Source: Pomacea canaliculata (lineage: Eukaryota; Mollusca; Gastropoda; Architaenioglossa; Ampullariidae). From it: a stretch of 64,000 nucleotides of DNA. The stretch is from assembly GCF_003073045.1 (NCBI RefSeq), contig NC_037599.1, positions 1,612,001 through 1,676,000 on the forward strand, read 5' to 3'. Under the pieces are notes generated by a model. The model saw only the letters and a program-made list of their open reading frames with translations, searched no databases and was not told the DNA's origin. Each line of letters starts with the position of its first letter. The first letter of the stretch is position 1. Below, piece after piece: positions 45,989 through 59,485 of this stretch. Both the position numbers and the translations under genes were made by a program.

Positions 45989-46402
45989 GGTTCCCAGTCA
46001 CTTAATCCCCAGACACTTCATCCCCGACACTTCATCCCCGACACTTCATCCCCTAGACTTTTAATCCCCAGACACTTCATCCCCAGACACTTAATCCCTA
46101 AACTAAATCCTTAACTATAAAATTATGAAGTCAGCGAAAAATTTAATTGAAATTCAAATTCAAATCATGCTTTTAACTTCAAACGTCATTTGAACATCAA
46201 CAACATTAGTTAAAGTTCATATAAGCAAGTAAATTTAATGTTTTCAACATATGATATGAAAATTGTTCTTGAGTGTTGGGGATGAAGTGTCGGGGATTAA
46301 GTGTCTGGGGATGAAGTGTCTGGGGATTAAAAGTCTAGGGGATGAAGTGTCGGGGATGAAGTGTCGGGGATGAAGTGTCTGGGGATTAAGTGACTGGACA
46401 CC
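45989..46402. mobile_element. Palindromic MITE with tandem-repeat arms (copy 2)
   Basis: It begins GGTTCCCAGTCACTTAATCC and ends with the inverse GGATTAAGTGACTGGACACC, like the copy at 29422. Each arm is a tandem array of a 15-17-base unit (CAGACACTTCATCCCC and variants), so the whole is a long palindrome. It is flanked by AAATATAG(G) on both sides, an 8-9 bp target duplication. There is no coding frame. Confidence 0.88.
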
Positions 46403-46618
46403 AAATATAGGGATCACATTCTGAATTTGAGCATCACAGGGTCTGCGTTGCTGCTATCACAACCACAGAGTTGAACACTCACACCTAAGATATCATTCAC
46501 AAACATGGCCACAACAAGTTACAGTCTACCCATGGTGATGCAAATAAATGATAAAACTGCAGTAATTTATCTTCAATGCAACAATGTTAAACAGTGAAAA
46601 GTATTCTTTCTTTTAAAC

Positions 46619-46814
46619 CAGTGGTGCCCAACCTTTTCTCACTCAAGGGCCGCATTGGACATGATATAAAATTTTGGGGGCCAGAACATGGCAGTTTTGT
46701 CAGAATCATGACATTAAAAATGAAATTATGTTGTGTTTGGTTAAAGTGAGCAGGCTGGATGAGGCACCTTTGCGGGCCGGATGTGGCCCGTGCGCCATAG
46801 GCTGGGCACCTCTG
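46619..46814. mobile_element. hAT-like MITE
   Basis: The ends CAGTGGTGCCCAACC and GGCTGGGCACCTCTG form an imperfect 15-bp inverted repeat of the well-known hAT CAGnGGTnCCCAAC type. Subterminal GGGCCGCA / GCGGGCCGG patches are also inverted. No clear target duplication remains. Confidence 0.75.
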
Positions 46815-48486
46815 AAACCAACATGATTTTTTCCATGTGTGGGATTCTGGTGGTTAATTTGTCACATCAGCAACAGTTCTGTAGTATGGCTTCTTGCCAT
46901 TAACTATAGAATACTGCAAAATATACTTAAGGATAATAAAGCAATATGATGGCAAGGTAGCCAAAAGAATCAATAAAACCGTAAAATGCAACCCATAAAC
47001 TCAGAATATATTGACATACATTGAAACGTTGTACCACAGAAAAGTGTTCTTCTCTTGGTAAATGTTCCTATTATCACTGTCATGTTGAATCTTTTTTTTT
47101 TTGCTGTACAAATTTTAAGAATGTGATCTGCAAAAATTCTTGTGAGTCTGTCAATATACAGTCTCATGGAGATTTTGTAAGAAGGTCTCTCTGTCAGGGC
47201 TTCTTGTACTCACAAAAAAACCTGTCTTTGAACTTTGCAATAATGTGAATTTGAGATCTCAGGCTGTGTTTAGCTCCATGCATACCTCTGTCTCTCACAG
47301 ATATTTATCTGTATCTATCACTCATATGCACATGTGTGCATGCATGATAAACAGAAACATTCATGCACACACACATGTGCATGTACAGGCGCTCACACAC
47401 AGACCCAGTCTCATGCATTTAATGAAGTAATATAGAAGATATGCACTATATATGATCTTGAAAAACTAACAAACATATTTAAAGTGCAGCCAAACAAAAC
47501 AAAAGCCCGTAGGGTGTAGAAACTCAAAACTCCAACAAATATAAAATGCACATACGATGCATTTTAGATTCTTCATTAAAAATGGTTTAAAGTCTGAAGT
47601 TCAGACCATGCTCTCACAAATTGTAGCTTTGGTTTGATCAGGTTCCACAGTAAAACAAAACTTCAACAGTACCAATTAAATAAATGCCTTAGAGCTTTCA
47701 ACATTGTAAGATACCAAAATCTTAATCTCTTGTGATCACATGTGACAGATATACTTAAGGAAAGACACACCAATACAACAGCCCTGTGGCAATACCTAAC
47801 TTAAGCAGCAGTAATGCCCTTAACTATAAAGCTTCAACACAAGCTCAGCTACCCAGCATCTGGACAATGCTGAAACAGGCGCAAAACAAAATGACTGGCC
47901 AGGTCAGAAATGGTTGCCAAATGAGCACTTGCCAAATAAGCTTGATTGCTAGCTGGTGCTGACAATGTGACAAAAAAACGGTATCAATCTGTTCTCAAGG
48001 ACTTCCTGAAAACTGTAAGGCCAAAGATTTTCAAAACAGCCATTCAGGGAAATAACTAACTGCGAACCTCAATGGAGCAAGAGCAGCAAAAGTCCAAAAG
48101 AAACATGGAGGTACACCTTTCCATGAGAAACACTGACTAAAAATCATCCACAACAGATCTGTCATTCCAAATACTTACTTTCATTCTTAGTCCTTTTTGA
48201 ATGTGCAGCATCACATTTTGCTTGGGATGATGTCACCTCCTTCTTCAATCTCTGAACTAGTAACCAACCAATCAAACAAACAAAAGCCCACATTTTCAAA
48301 AGCAGGTCTAGTTTATGGCAAACCACAAGTTCAGTTTGGGAGAGCAGGTCAGACAGACCTGCATACAGCCAAGCAGGGATTTGCAGTCAACAGCATCCAC
48401 ATTCTGGTCTCAGTCTCACTGTAAATGAATGGAGCAGAAACATTATGACTAAGTGCAGTGCTATGCTACTTGGAGTGGATTGAGGG
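46815..48486. other. Intergenic DNA, 3' flank of syd-1
   Basis: It includes the region downstream (minus strand) of the syd-1 stop at 48487. A CA/TG-rich stretch lies near 47.32-47.40 kb. No coding exon or clear poly(A) signal was identified. Confidence 0.45.
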
Positions 48487-51400
48487 TCAACAATGGGAGC
48501 TGTGCGTAGAGTGGCCCTGCTTGGAGCGGTCAGGTTGAGAACGCAGGCTGCTTGCTTGTGAATCAGATGCTGACAAGATGCCAGGCCCTGAATCCAGAGA
48601 GACCACAGCCTCAGCTGCTGCTGACTGGGAGGTGCCTGTAACAGAACACACGCAGGACATGAAACAGTACACAGTTATGGCATATAAAACTCAGTAATCT
48701 GACATATCAGAACAATAAAAAGAAAACAGATGCAGAAGATGAAACAGTAAACAGTTATAGGATTAGATGAAACATTGAGAAAGTCAGCACATTACACAAA
48801 TAAGCACATCACAACTGGATTTTATCTACCCTAAATAGGCCACAACATCTGAGATAAAAGAAACTTTTGTAGTAGAAAGCAGACAAAGGAATATTTAGTA
48901 AATGTTCAGATACACTGCACAAAATTCAAGGAAGAAGGCAATTAAGAGTAAGCAGGAAGAAAGACACACACACATGAATACACATATTTTAAGGTGTGTT
49001 TGTGTGTGTATATATAGTCCAAGACACAGAATTTTCAACATACTTGATTCACTGGTACCATTGTCATACTCCCATATCTCAAGGAGGTATCGCAGAACTT
49101 CGATGTGTTTGCGAAAGTCGAGGGTGGGGTCAGGCGAGGTGGCCGGTGCAGGGCAGAGCAAGACTGGGCCGAAGCAGATGGCAAGGTTGTCAATTGTCAT
49201 CTTGTTTTTCTCACTGTGACTTGCCACCCGCCGAAGATGATTTAGAATCATGGCCATTGTGTCCTAGGAGCAAGTTGTAAGAGAATGTTATGACTGGGAA
49301 GAATGTGACAGCATGGAGAGACTTTACACTAGCTGACATGTAACTCAAATGGTTGTAAGAGAAGCAACTGACATGTATGAACTTGGTTGTAACAATCTAA
49401 AATATTGTTGATGGTTGTAAATAGCAAGTGGCTGAGAGGACAAACAAATAAATGAAATGAGGAAAGAGGCAGGTACAGATCAAGGCAGCGCTACTGAGAA
49501 AAAGTATGAGTTCTTCACCTGGTTGGCGGTTGGAAGGCACTCAAGTATACTCAGCATGAGTTTAGCACTGCCCTCAGGGTCACTGGGCAACCGGACACTA
49601 AGGGCATCCAACAACATCTGGTAGAGGGCATTAGTAAATAGTGGTTCTGGCAGTTCCCTCAGATAGTCCTTCAGTACTCCTGAAACAGCACACACGTGGA
49701 ACAGGAGAAGTAATTAACGATATTCATTCAACCAGTAAATTGAATTTTGTGTACAACAATCTTTCCTGGCAATCCATTAATTAACCCCTGATATTTGAAG
49801 TTTGTGGGTTAGAAATTGCCATTATCACTTTTGGTTGAGATTTTCTCTTTAATAGCTCTTAATGAATAAAACCAGAAAAGCAACCAGTTCCCTCCCCTTA
49901 AATCTTGGGTGTCATGGGAATGTGGGTAACAGTGGATGCTAATGGTGCCTTGGATTGGGAAAGAGCTTGAATGTGTCTAACAAGCGAGATGGCTTCTAAA
50001 AAATATCATTTAAGTCTCCAGAGAATATACCTTAAGTTTCAGCAAATAAAAATTTAATTTACATTTTTTTTTGTTTGCTGGTGCTTGGTAGATTTTTTAA
50101 AATGAAAAAAAGTTATTTTTGAATAAACAGTCTTGAGTAAAAAGGATGATTTGTTAGTTTAATGCCATTTAATAAAAACATTTGCAGGAAAAGACTTTTA
50201 AGTGTTGAATTTGTTGGGGACTGGAATAAGACATGAAAAAAATCAATAAAGTTCTATTAAATTTACAGCTTAATTGAATTCCTCATTCAAAATGGAGGTG
50301 TTTTCATGGCGGAATGCAGCCCTAAATCAAGGTCAGAACATGAGCTTGTCAGTTGTAGTTTTTTCCTGACTAGTACACTATTCTTCTTCTCTACCACCAT
50401 CTGGCAGCCCTGCATACAGATTTTGCACTTTCAGGTTTTAGCTATAATAAGTCCACTCAATAAAGAAGTGAACAAAAGGTTTGCAGAAGCATAAACATTT
50501 AATTCTTTTCATGCACTCCTGCTTCCTTTTTTCATCTGCTATTCAGACGTGGTTTATCATCTTGTAATATGCATAAGATATGAACCCATGCATCTGGGAT
50601 ATGTCACTAGATCTTTTCACCCACAGATGTTCATATGGCCAAATTTGGTTTGTATCACAAGACTTTGTCACTCGGAGATTTCTCTATGGCCATTTGGGCG
50701 ACTAGTGAAACTGTAATTTGACATCATTGAGTGTTCTGGTCAGTGGCAGTTACTCCGTTTCTTGGATTACAAACCTTTTCATAGATTCCTTTAGGGATCA
50801 CTAGGGCTTGAGTGCCAGCCCAGCCAAGTTGCTTTATCATTAATAAGAACACATTCATTCATGGTAAAAGAACAAAACAAAACAACTGACTAAGCAAAGA
50901 GATAAAAGAAGGACTGTCTCTACAATGCAGGCAACCAACCCCAAAAATATTATTGTTTAAAGATCATGGTGACCAAACTGAAATATTTTCTAGAGAGAGG
51001 GGAGGGGCTGTCATCTAGCAAGAGGAAAAAATGGTTGGAAATGACAGCCACACCGTCTAAGATACAGTACTCACCAGGACGGTATGGTGTACACCTGTTA
51101 CAACAGGTAAGGGTACTCACCAATACCAACAGATAATGGCTCAGATGGTATGCTGATACAAGTTGTAACAATTGAGAGCATTACAACACTCACCAGTGAC
51201 GACATGGATGTCCGAGACGTTTTCAGGTGAGAGATCCACCGCTGCAGCATTCTTTTCAAACGCTTCCCTCAGCATGGCTTTGCGGCGCGCGGAGCCACAC
51301 AGGCGGTAGATGCCAACCGTCTCCAGGCCCCGGGCCTCCACCTCCTCCACGCACTTCTTGACCAGCAGCGGCACGTTGAAGCCCGAGTTCTCCCTCTTGA

Positions 51401-53340
51401 TGACGGCCTCCAGGTCCATCCCGAAGAGGGCGTTCTTACGCAAGGAAGGCAGGCGTTGGAGGGACAGGGCGGGCTCCTTGTACATCAGTGTCACAAAAAG
51501 AATGCCCTTGGGCTCCATCTTGATGGCCACGTAGCGGCGCTGACCACTGACGACGTAGCCGGGCAGCAGGACGGAGCCGTGGAAGCACAGGCGATGCTTG
51601 TAGCTTGGGTCCCAGTGGTAGATGAGAAAGGAGACCTCTTTGGAGTCCTCGAGGTCGACGTCAAAGGCCTCGTCCCAGTCGAAGTTGATGGCGCCGGTGC
51701 GGATCATGGTGCGGGCTTTGTTCAGCGAGTCCACGGCCACTACGCAGTACAGGTCGCGCAGGCTGGTCTTGGAGGACTTGAGGCCCTGGCCGGACATGAC
51801 GTGGATATTCAGCAGTCCGTCCAGTCCGCAGCTGCGGCTAATCTCCACCCTCTTGCGTATGTCTGCGCGGTAAGGCTCGAACTCGCTGTAGGGGATGTGT
51901 AGGGGCTTGCGGGAGAAGTGCAGATCCCGTAGTCTGGCAGAGGTGGGGGTGGCGGAGCCGGCAGAGGCGGTCCCTGCTCTTCCTGCCGTGGAAACATCAG
52001 CCGCCATTTTGCCCGGTGACGTGGCGAGGGGCAGTCCACCCGTGATGAGTCCTGGCCGCTGAACGAGGCCCATTCCTACCCCATCGGAGCCAGCACCGCT
52101 CCCCCCGCCGATCCCCCCGCCAACAGACGTGCTGAGCCCCATCCCTCCACCTCCTCCTCGTGACGGCTGCTGGTCTTTGCTGGCGTCCAGCTGGTCGTCC
52201 AGGGTGAACTGCCGGTACAAGAAGGGGGACTCAGAGGCGGGCTTGGGCATCATTCGGGAGGACGGGTGCACGCCGGCAGGCGTTTGGGTGCCCGTGGAGA
52301 TGGCCCGCCTGGACGGGCCGGGTGAACCTCTGCTGGACGCAGGCCGATGACCATAGGCGTCCATGAGTCCGGAGTCCGCTGGCCGAGCAAGGGGCATGTG
52401 AACTGGTCCTGAAAGCAAGGACAGGAAATCTAAGTCAAAGGTCAAAGGTCCGCTTGTAGCTTTTACAATGTTTGGTCATGAAATATCACAAAATCTAAAT
52501 AATTATTTTTCTTTCAAGATTAAGGTCTGTAGACTTTTTTTAGTCAAATCCTGGTATCTCCCAATAATTACATTGTTTGTGCAGCGTACGAAGACATCTG
52601 TGATGCGTGGTTACAATAACAGCGACACCTCAACAAACTCTCGGCGAAATCAGTGCTCAGAATTGCTGAACAAAAGACGGAAGAAACTGAATTGTTGTGA
52701 GTGGCTGATATATATTCTCAGTTCTTGTTTTTTGCTTCTTTGTTCCTCTTTGCGTTTTTTGCACTTGTTTTTTATTCATCATTAGTACTGTTGTGAATTA
52801 TTTGTTTTGCTGTCCCTCGTATGCTGTCCATGTTTGTTCTTGTTCTTAGGAGCTAAGAGCATGCTCCTTAGGTGTGTGAGTATGCGCTTTACAAGTTTTG
52901 CATTTATTATTATTAAAGAAACGTAATTCAGATATTAAAAATGTTGTAAGCTATCTGTTGTTAATTTTCAGCTGACAGCTACAGAGAACATAACTAGGCT
53001 TTGCTCTCTATTTACCAGGACAGAGAAATGTCAAAAGCCAGCTATACGAGAACTAATTGTCTGCTTGCAGGTGTAACATAGATAACATGGCCCTGTAATA
53101 GATGATGGAGGATGATGATGGAAGATATAACGGTACGGTAACTGGGAGATTATCTGTGGTGTGTACATCTCAGGACGGGAGACAACTCTTCTGTACTTTA
53201 AACTAGTAGAGGGGAAGTAATCCTCCCTCGATGAGACCTCCACCCTAACATGGAGCAGAAGAAGCTGTAAGACTCTCTTCGCAATATTAAACAAGTTAAC
53301 CCATGGACCAGTTCCGTTGGCCAGTGTGCATAGAGACAAA

Positions 53341-53400
<60 letters not shown>

Positions 53401-56400
53401 TGCTTCTTCTCTTCTTTGCCTACTTTTCGCTCCAGCTCCCTAAAATTCTGTGCGCTGGCAAAAGCGATGCCTCAGAACAGATGAAACATTAATCTGGCTC
53501 AAAGTGCACATTTTCACAGCTTACATTCCACTCACAGCTCTGAACTGTGCAACCCTTCATCTACTGCAGGAGACGATCGTTAATGTTCCTCGGCAAAGTT
53601 CTCGGCAAACACGAGAACGTCAAGTCGAGTACAAACAGCGGGACCGCAATTACAGTCACTGATGACATGACAGCCTCGCCTCACCACAGCCTCTGTGCAC
53701 TCCCTGTTGCTGACGATAACACTACATCCTCGGTTTCAAAAAACAAAAAAATTGCAGAAAGGGCATTTTTTGTATGAAAAGACGAAAAGAAACGATTATT
53801 TTATTTCTTGAAAGATGACAGCAAGTCAGGACTTCGTGGCTGCCGCATTATCACAATTGTCTACAATCCCTTGTGTATTGGATGACGGAAATGACGATGA
53901 TTCTCTAGCCATTATCACCATTCTGCAGACATAAAACAATTTACTAGGGAACAGCAAACATGCTGAGAGGTTAGGGACCGCCGCCCGAAGTGCAACATGC
54001 TCTCGCCGACAAACACCAGATGCACAAACATTCTTGGAAGTCAACCAAGTCAGGGATTTAAACATTCAAAACTTCACTCGTCACTATGAAGGGGGGTGAT
54101 CCACATCATCCCTCCCTGTTCCTAGACTAAGGTGTATGCTATCCCGAGCTCACTAGTGCTACCCCCGTGCTTCGACCGTCATCTTAATCAGACATCTCTT
54201 CAGCAACATCTGTCTCCAAGGATTGGCTGTCGCTCATAAAAACGCCAAGGAGAAGAAAAATATCCCAAAATAAAGCCCAATGTGCGTTTCGACCCAAGCA
54301 AATCCCTAATCCTAATAAGATTGTGAGTATGTCTTATCGTCTTTGCCAGCCCACTGACGATGATGAACACTGTAACCCCTTCCCATTTGTTCCATCGTCC
54401 TCACGCATCAAAGAAGCAAAATAATGATGGGTATTGACAGTTCATGACATGGTTCAAGATGTCTGATTTAAGAATGTAGGAGCTAAGACCCTGGGTTATA
54501 TTGCCAGCTGTTGTGCAGCACGTGTGGGGCCACATCCCTGACAAACAAGACCTGGGCAGGCGCCATGTCGGACAAAGCTTCTTGTTGTCAGTGGACTGGG
54601 ACATCCACGTGGAGGACACAAGAAAGGTCCTTCCCCCTCTCTCCGCTCTCACTGGCAAGAACTTGGTTATTTGGTATAACAGCCGGTAATAGAAAGCTCG
54701 CCAGAGAGAGAGAGAGACAGGTAGAGGCATGTCGGACAGAAGGTCAATGTTGGCATCATGTATAATAATATTATATCAGAGGAAAACCTAGACACTAGTG
54801 CCCTTTGAGTGGCCCCTGCTTTGCGGTTAGTCTTGGCAAAAAATAAAGCTAAACAGAAAATGGTCAGACTGACAAGGGGGAGGGTTTCCACGATACAGGT
54901 AGAGGTCAGGACCCACTCCCCAGGTGTTTGCGACTAGGGTGGCCCTTTGGACGAAGGTATTGGTCGTTGTCTCACTTGGTGAGGAGATGGGGCCACCAAG
55001 TGTGGACTACAGAACGGACTATAGATGGCCGACAACAACGAAGGAGCATGCATTCAGTGCTTGGGACACAAGGAAACATGGACTGAAAATGAAAGACGGA
55101 AGGAGAAACAACCACGGGAAATGCCAGCACAAGTATATGTTGGACGGGATCTGATGTGGCGATAACATCAGGTTACTTAGAAGTACAGTCTGTACAAGTC
55201 ACTCGCAGTGAGCAACAAAATGGCTAAACGATCTCAGACGCTCTTTTAAGAGGGTATCCTAATCTGAAGCCTTATAAGCCAAGCAGTCATGGTGAAAGTA
55301 ATACAAGCACTATCAGCGCCACCACTGACGAACTTCTAGAAGACCCGCAGGAAGAGTTGAACAGATTCTCAACTTTAGTACCCGGATAGAGAAGCATCTT
55401 CAGCATCAGCGGGAGTTCTATCACAACTTCATAGACTTTCAAAAAGCTTTTGACAAAGTCTGACACTATGGTATGTCATGTGATAAACTCAACATCTCGT
55501 CCAAGTCATTGAATCGCAGTGTAACAGCTACAAGAGCGTTTTACTGCTCGATACCCACATACAAGCTTACCTTACACGATTGCAGACAATAACAAATATA
55601 GGGACTAACAAATAATTATAGACAGCTAAGCTGCCTCACTGTTGCCTCAGGCCTGTGTAGCCTCATCATTTCCCGCATTCACGTCAGCGGCTAATTGCTT
55701 TCGCTGCTGCTGTTGCTGCTGCTGTTGCTGCTGGCTTTGGTGTGGTCGTCCCTGTATCGTATCGACCGAGCAGCCATCGTTCTTTAAGTGATGCTCATCT
55801 ACATGATAACTGCAGATATTAGCATGTTTCCTGCTCCAGCGACAGGTGTTTCACTAAAAACATCAAACACTGATTTTTTGCTTTGATGTTCCGGTTGTTT
55901 TCCCCGCCATCAGCAGCACACAGGCCGTGACAACGAGTGTTTGTGGTGTCCACCACCGGGTTACAAGCAACTGGAGCGTGTCCACAGCCTGGCAACTACA
56001 CAACTACAATACTACAACCACCACAGGCTGCTACAGGTTGTAGGACAATAATCATATCAGCCGTGTGTGAAGATGATGTCCATGTCCAGGTGTCCACACA
56101 GTTTGTGTGTAATGTAAAACACTTGTCACTGATGTAAGTATATGTCACAGAAAGAACATAGAGAGGATTAGAAAGATTGATGTATCTAGCTTTTTGTCTT
56201 TAGAAGTTTTATGCATCTGTTGATCATGAAAAAGATTTTCCGAAGTTAATGTGTGGAGTTATTTGGAAAACATCAATAGGCTCAATCTTTTTTGAATGTT
56301 GTGTTGCTATTCAGGTCGCCAGCCGACTCTGCGCTTTTCACCTTCCTAATAATTGTTTTAGCGAGAAAAGGATAAATAAATTACATTAAATCCGTTAATT

Positions 56401-59353
56401 TCTACATACTCATAAACTCAAAGAAATATACTTCAAGAAACCAAAGCAGTTAACGAGCAGACTAAGAAAAGAGATTGAATTGACTTGCCACATATTCTGA
56501 GATGTTACTTGTCTAATTTGTAGTCGCACAAAGGTTAATGAAAAAGGTTAAGACGAATGAAGTCAAGCGTGTCTGATCACGTGTGATGATATCTCGCTGT
56601 CATGTGACGGTCAGCAATATCTTAATGAGCAACCCTCCATCAACACACCACGGTACTCAGGTGGGTCCGCCCTGCTATAAACAAACTGAGTAAACCTCCG
56701 GACAAGGCGGTCACTAGGTCAATAAACCTCAATCCCGATGTGGCGACATGTCGGTCAGTAAACCTTAATTAAGACACAACGAGGTCAGGTCGATAAACCC
56801 TATTACAAACACCCCAGTATCCGGGTCAGTAGACATTAAGAAAGCTTACTATGTCATTAGTAATACAAGACACTCGCGCACTTAATTACGCACACCGCGC
56901 TGATCACGCACAATGGGGAGACAAAACATGATCGCGGAGAGACACACGCGGTCCCCCCCCCCTCTTGACCTCTGACATGAGTCGTGACCGAACCACGTGT
57001 CATCCCCCCACCACGCCCACTCTCCTATTCCCCCAAACCCCACTATCATCATCAGATCGACAGCCACCCGTGTATTTGTAAAGACTTTCCCAACTAACAA
57101 AAAAAAAAAAAAAAGAAAGAAAATGGAGTTTCCAGCGGCAACAACCACAGGATCCCACTGGTCATAGTAACAACTCCAAGCATACTGCGATTATGAGCAA
57201 CAAAAAAGATGGCCAGGACGACAATGCACGTGAAAAACGTTTGTTTAACCTGCACTGAATATTTCTACTGACTTCATTCTGTGAGTCGGTCAGTCAGTGC
57301 AAGGTAGTCACGTGATCCTCATGTGGTTGTTTGCTTTCCTCCGTAAATGGTTTTGTGCACCGTGGTGTGAAAATAAGGTGTAAATTAGATTGAACTGATC
57401 AAACAGTTTCAGTTGATATGAACACACAATCACACACACACGCACACAGACGCACGCACGACCTCACGTACACACAGCGAGCGGAGCACTCTCACTCATT
57501 TGCACACGGCCCTCATTGTCCTCCCTGTCATCCGATAAGTGTGTGAATACACACGAGCATCACAATGCACTGAAAGCCGGGTGTAGGGGTCGTTATCGAC
57601 AGGTTGCACTGTGGGATAGCACGTCTGACGACAGGGGCGACTGTGTGGATGTCGGGAGGCAGCACTGCCAGCACGTGCTCACCGTCATTCGGGGGAGCGC
57701 CGTGCAATCAATGGTCGGGGGAGGCCCAGACCCACCCCACTGCCACCCGCAGCGCACACCACCCGTACCCGCTCACCCCTTGCATGTCTAATACCAAAGT
57801 CGGGGGAAGAAAGGATAACAAGCTCCCACACAAACGAAGGTGGAAAGGATGAGGACATCCTGGCAAAAATCACTTGTGCAGTTTGAGACAGTTGATTATT
57901 TTATACCTTCTCCTCTCTTGTAATGAAGTCAAGGTTCACTGAAGACTTGCTGACAGCCAGACAAGTAATGTTCAAGCCAGCCTGGGTATGCGCTGCTACC
58001 GAACTGCCTACAGCTACCCGCACCCACGACTGAGGGTGGAGTAATCAGAATACTTCAGGTCGTCAACACGAATCCTGCAGGTGATGGAGCCAAGCGGATC
58101 TCGGTTTGTGTGACAAAGATGCAGTGCGACGTCTACGCCAACTAAATTTAGAATCTATTGTTCCCGGAGCAAGAGTTCAATGAAGTCTTCTGATCGCAAA
58201 TTCTGCAGAAGCCATGAACTCGAGATTGACTTGCGGGTGTTATCTGAAGCAGGGGACTACACCGAGGACTGGGTAGACGAAGAGACTGCTGCAAAGCTTT
58301 CGATGATGGAGCTGCAACAGGTGATCTGCTTCGCATGTAATGCGATAATACGATCTTATCTTAAAAAACTGATGGACAACATCTGACAAGGATGTAACTG
58401 AGGTAAGCTGCATTATACTAATATATATATCTTACAGCGCCACCTGGCAAGTATCACCTAGTCGTGGGGCCTGATGTCACACAATCGCATCACTGACCAC
58501 ACAACGCATCACGTCGACATCCTAGACACCGCACACAGCCATCTTGAACTATGCACCTGTATGTTTGAACTGTGCACCTGTATGTTTGAACTGCACACCT
58601 GTATGTTTGAACTGCACACCTGTATGTTTGAACTGTGCACCTGTATGTTTGAACTGCACACCTGTATGTTTAATGTTGACTGTACACAGGTAACCATCAT
58701 GATCTATGCACCTATGTGTTTGAATGTTTAATGCTGACATACAGTTTTGTTGTTGTTGTTGTTGTTTTTGAAAGTCTGTTGCTTTGTGACGTCATTGGTT
58801 AACGGTGGTGGAGCCAGCGTCATTTCCACGTGACCTCCATGCGTCACATGGAGGAAATATAACGGCTGATGCATTTTTCAAGTAATAATCAGCAAAGGGA
58901 GGCAAGCAAGACGACTAAGTGGTGTGGGGGTTAGGTACGGGGGGAAAGGGAGGTGTGTGGCTTACTCTCCCCTTACTCTCCATGTGGGACCTACGTGGTA
59001 CCTCCTTCCCTAACTCCATCTGTCTCTCCTCGCTCTCTGTCTCTCTCAAGTATCAGGGCAGATAATTATTTGGACAACAGCAGAGTGAGGTTTACAAAAA
59101 GCACACTTGGCAAATCTTCCGAATATCGCATAATTCGTTAATTATGCATGAGACCTGGAGAGGCCGGGTGTTGATGACGTCACATGCTTAGCGACCAGTC
59201 GCCCACGCCAGGCGCTGCCACCACCACAGCAACAGCAGCGACATGTCTCTCACCTGATGTTTCCTGTGGCGCGAGCCTGAATGAACATGTGTGTGTGTGA
59301 GTACGTGTGTGTGTGTGTGTGTGAGTGCGTGTGTGTGTGTGTGAGTACGTGTG

Positions 59354-59385
<32 letters not shown>

Positions 59386-59392
59386 AGTGTAT

Positions 59393-59435
<43 letters not shown>

Positions 59436-59445
59436 TGTATACGTT

Positions 59446-59485
<40 letters not shown>

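Noticed and set aside
51456..51902. 148-codon plus-strand frame
   Set aside because: Antisense of the conserved syd-1 C2/RhoGAP exon.
58546..58671. CRISPR-like regularly spaced repeat
   Set aside because: The units are contiguous without unique spacers and the DNA is animal; it is a minisatellite.
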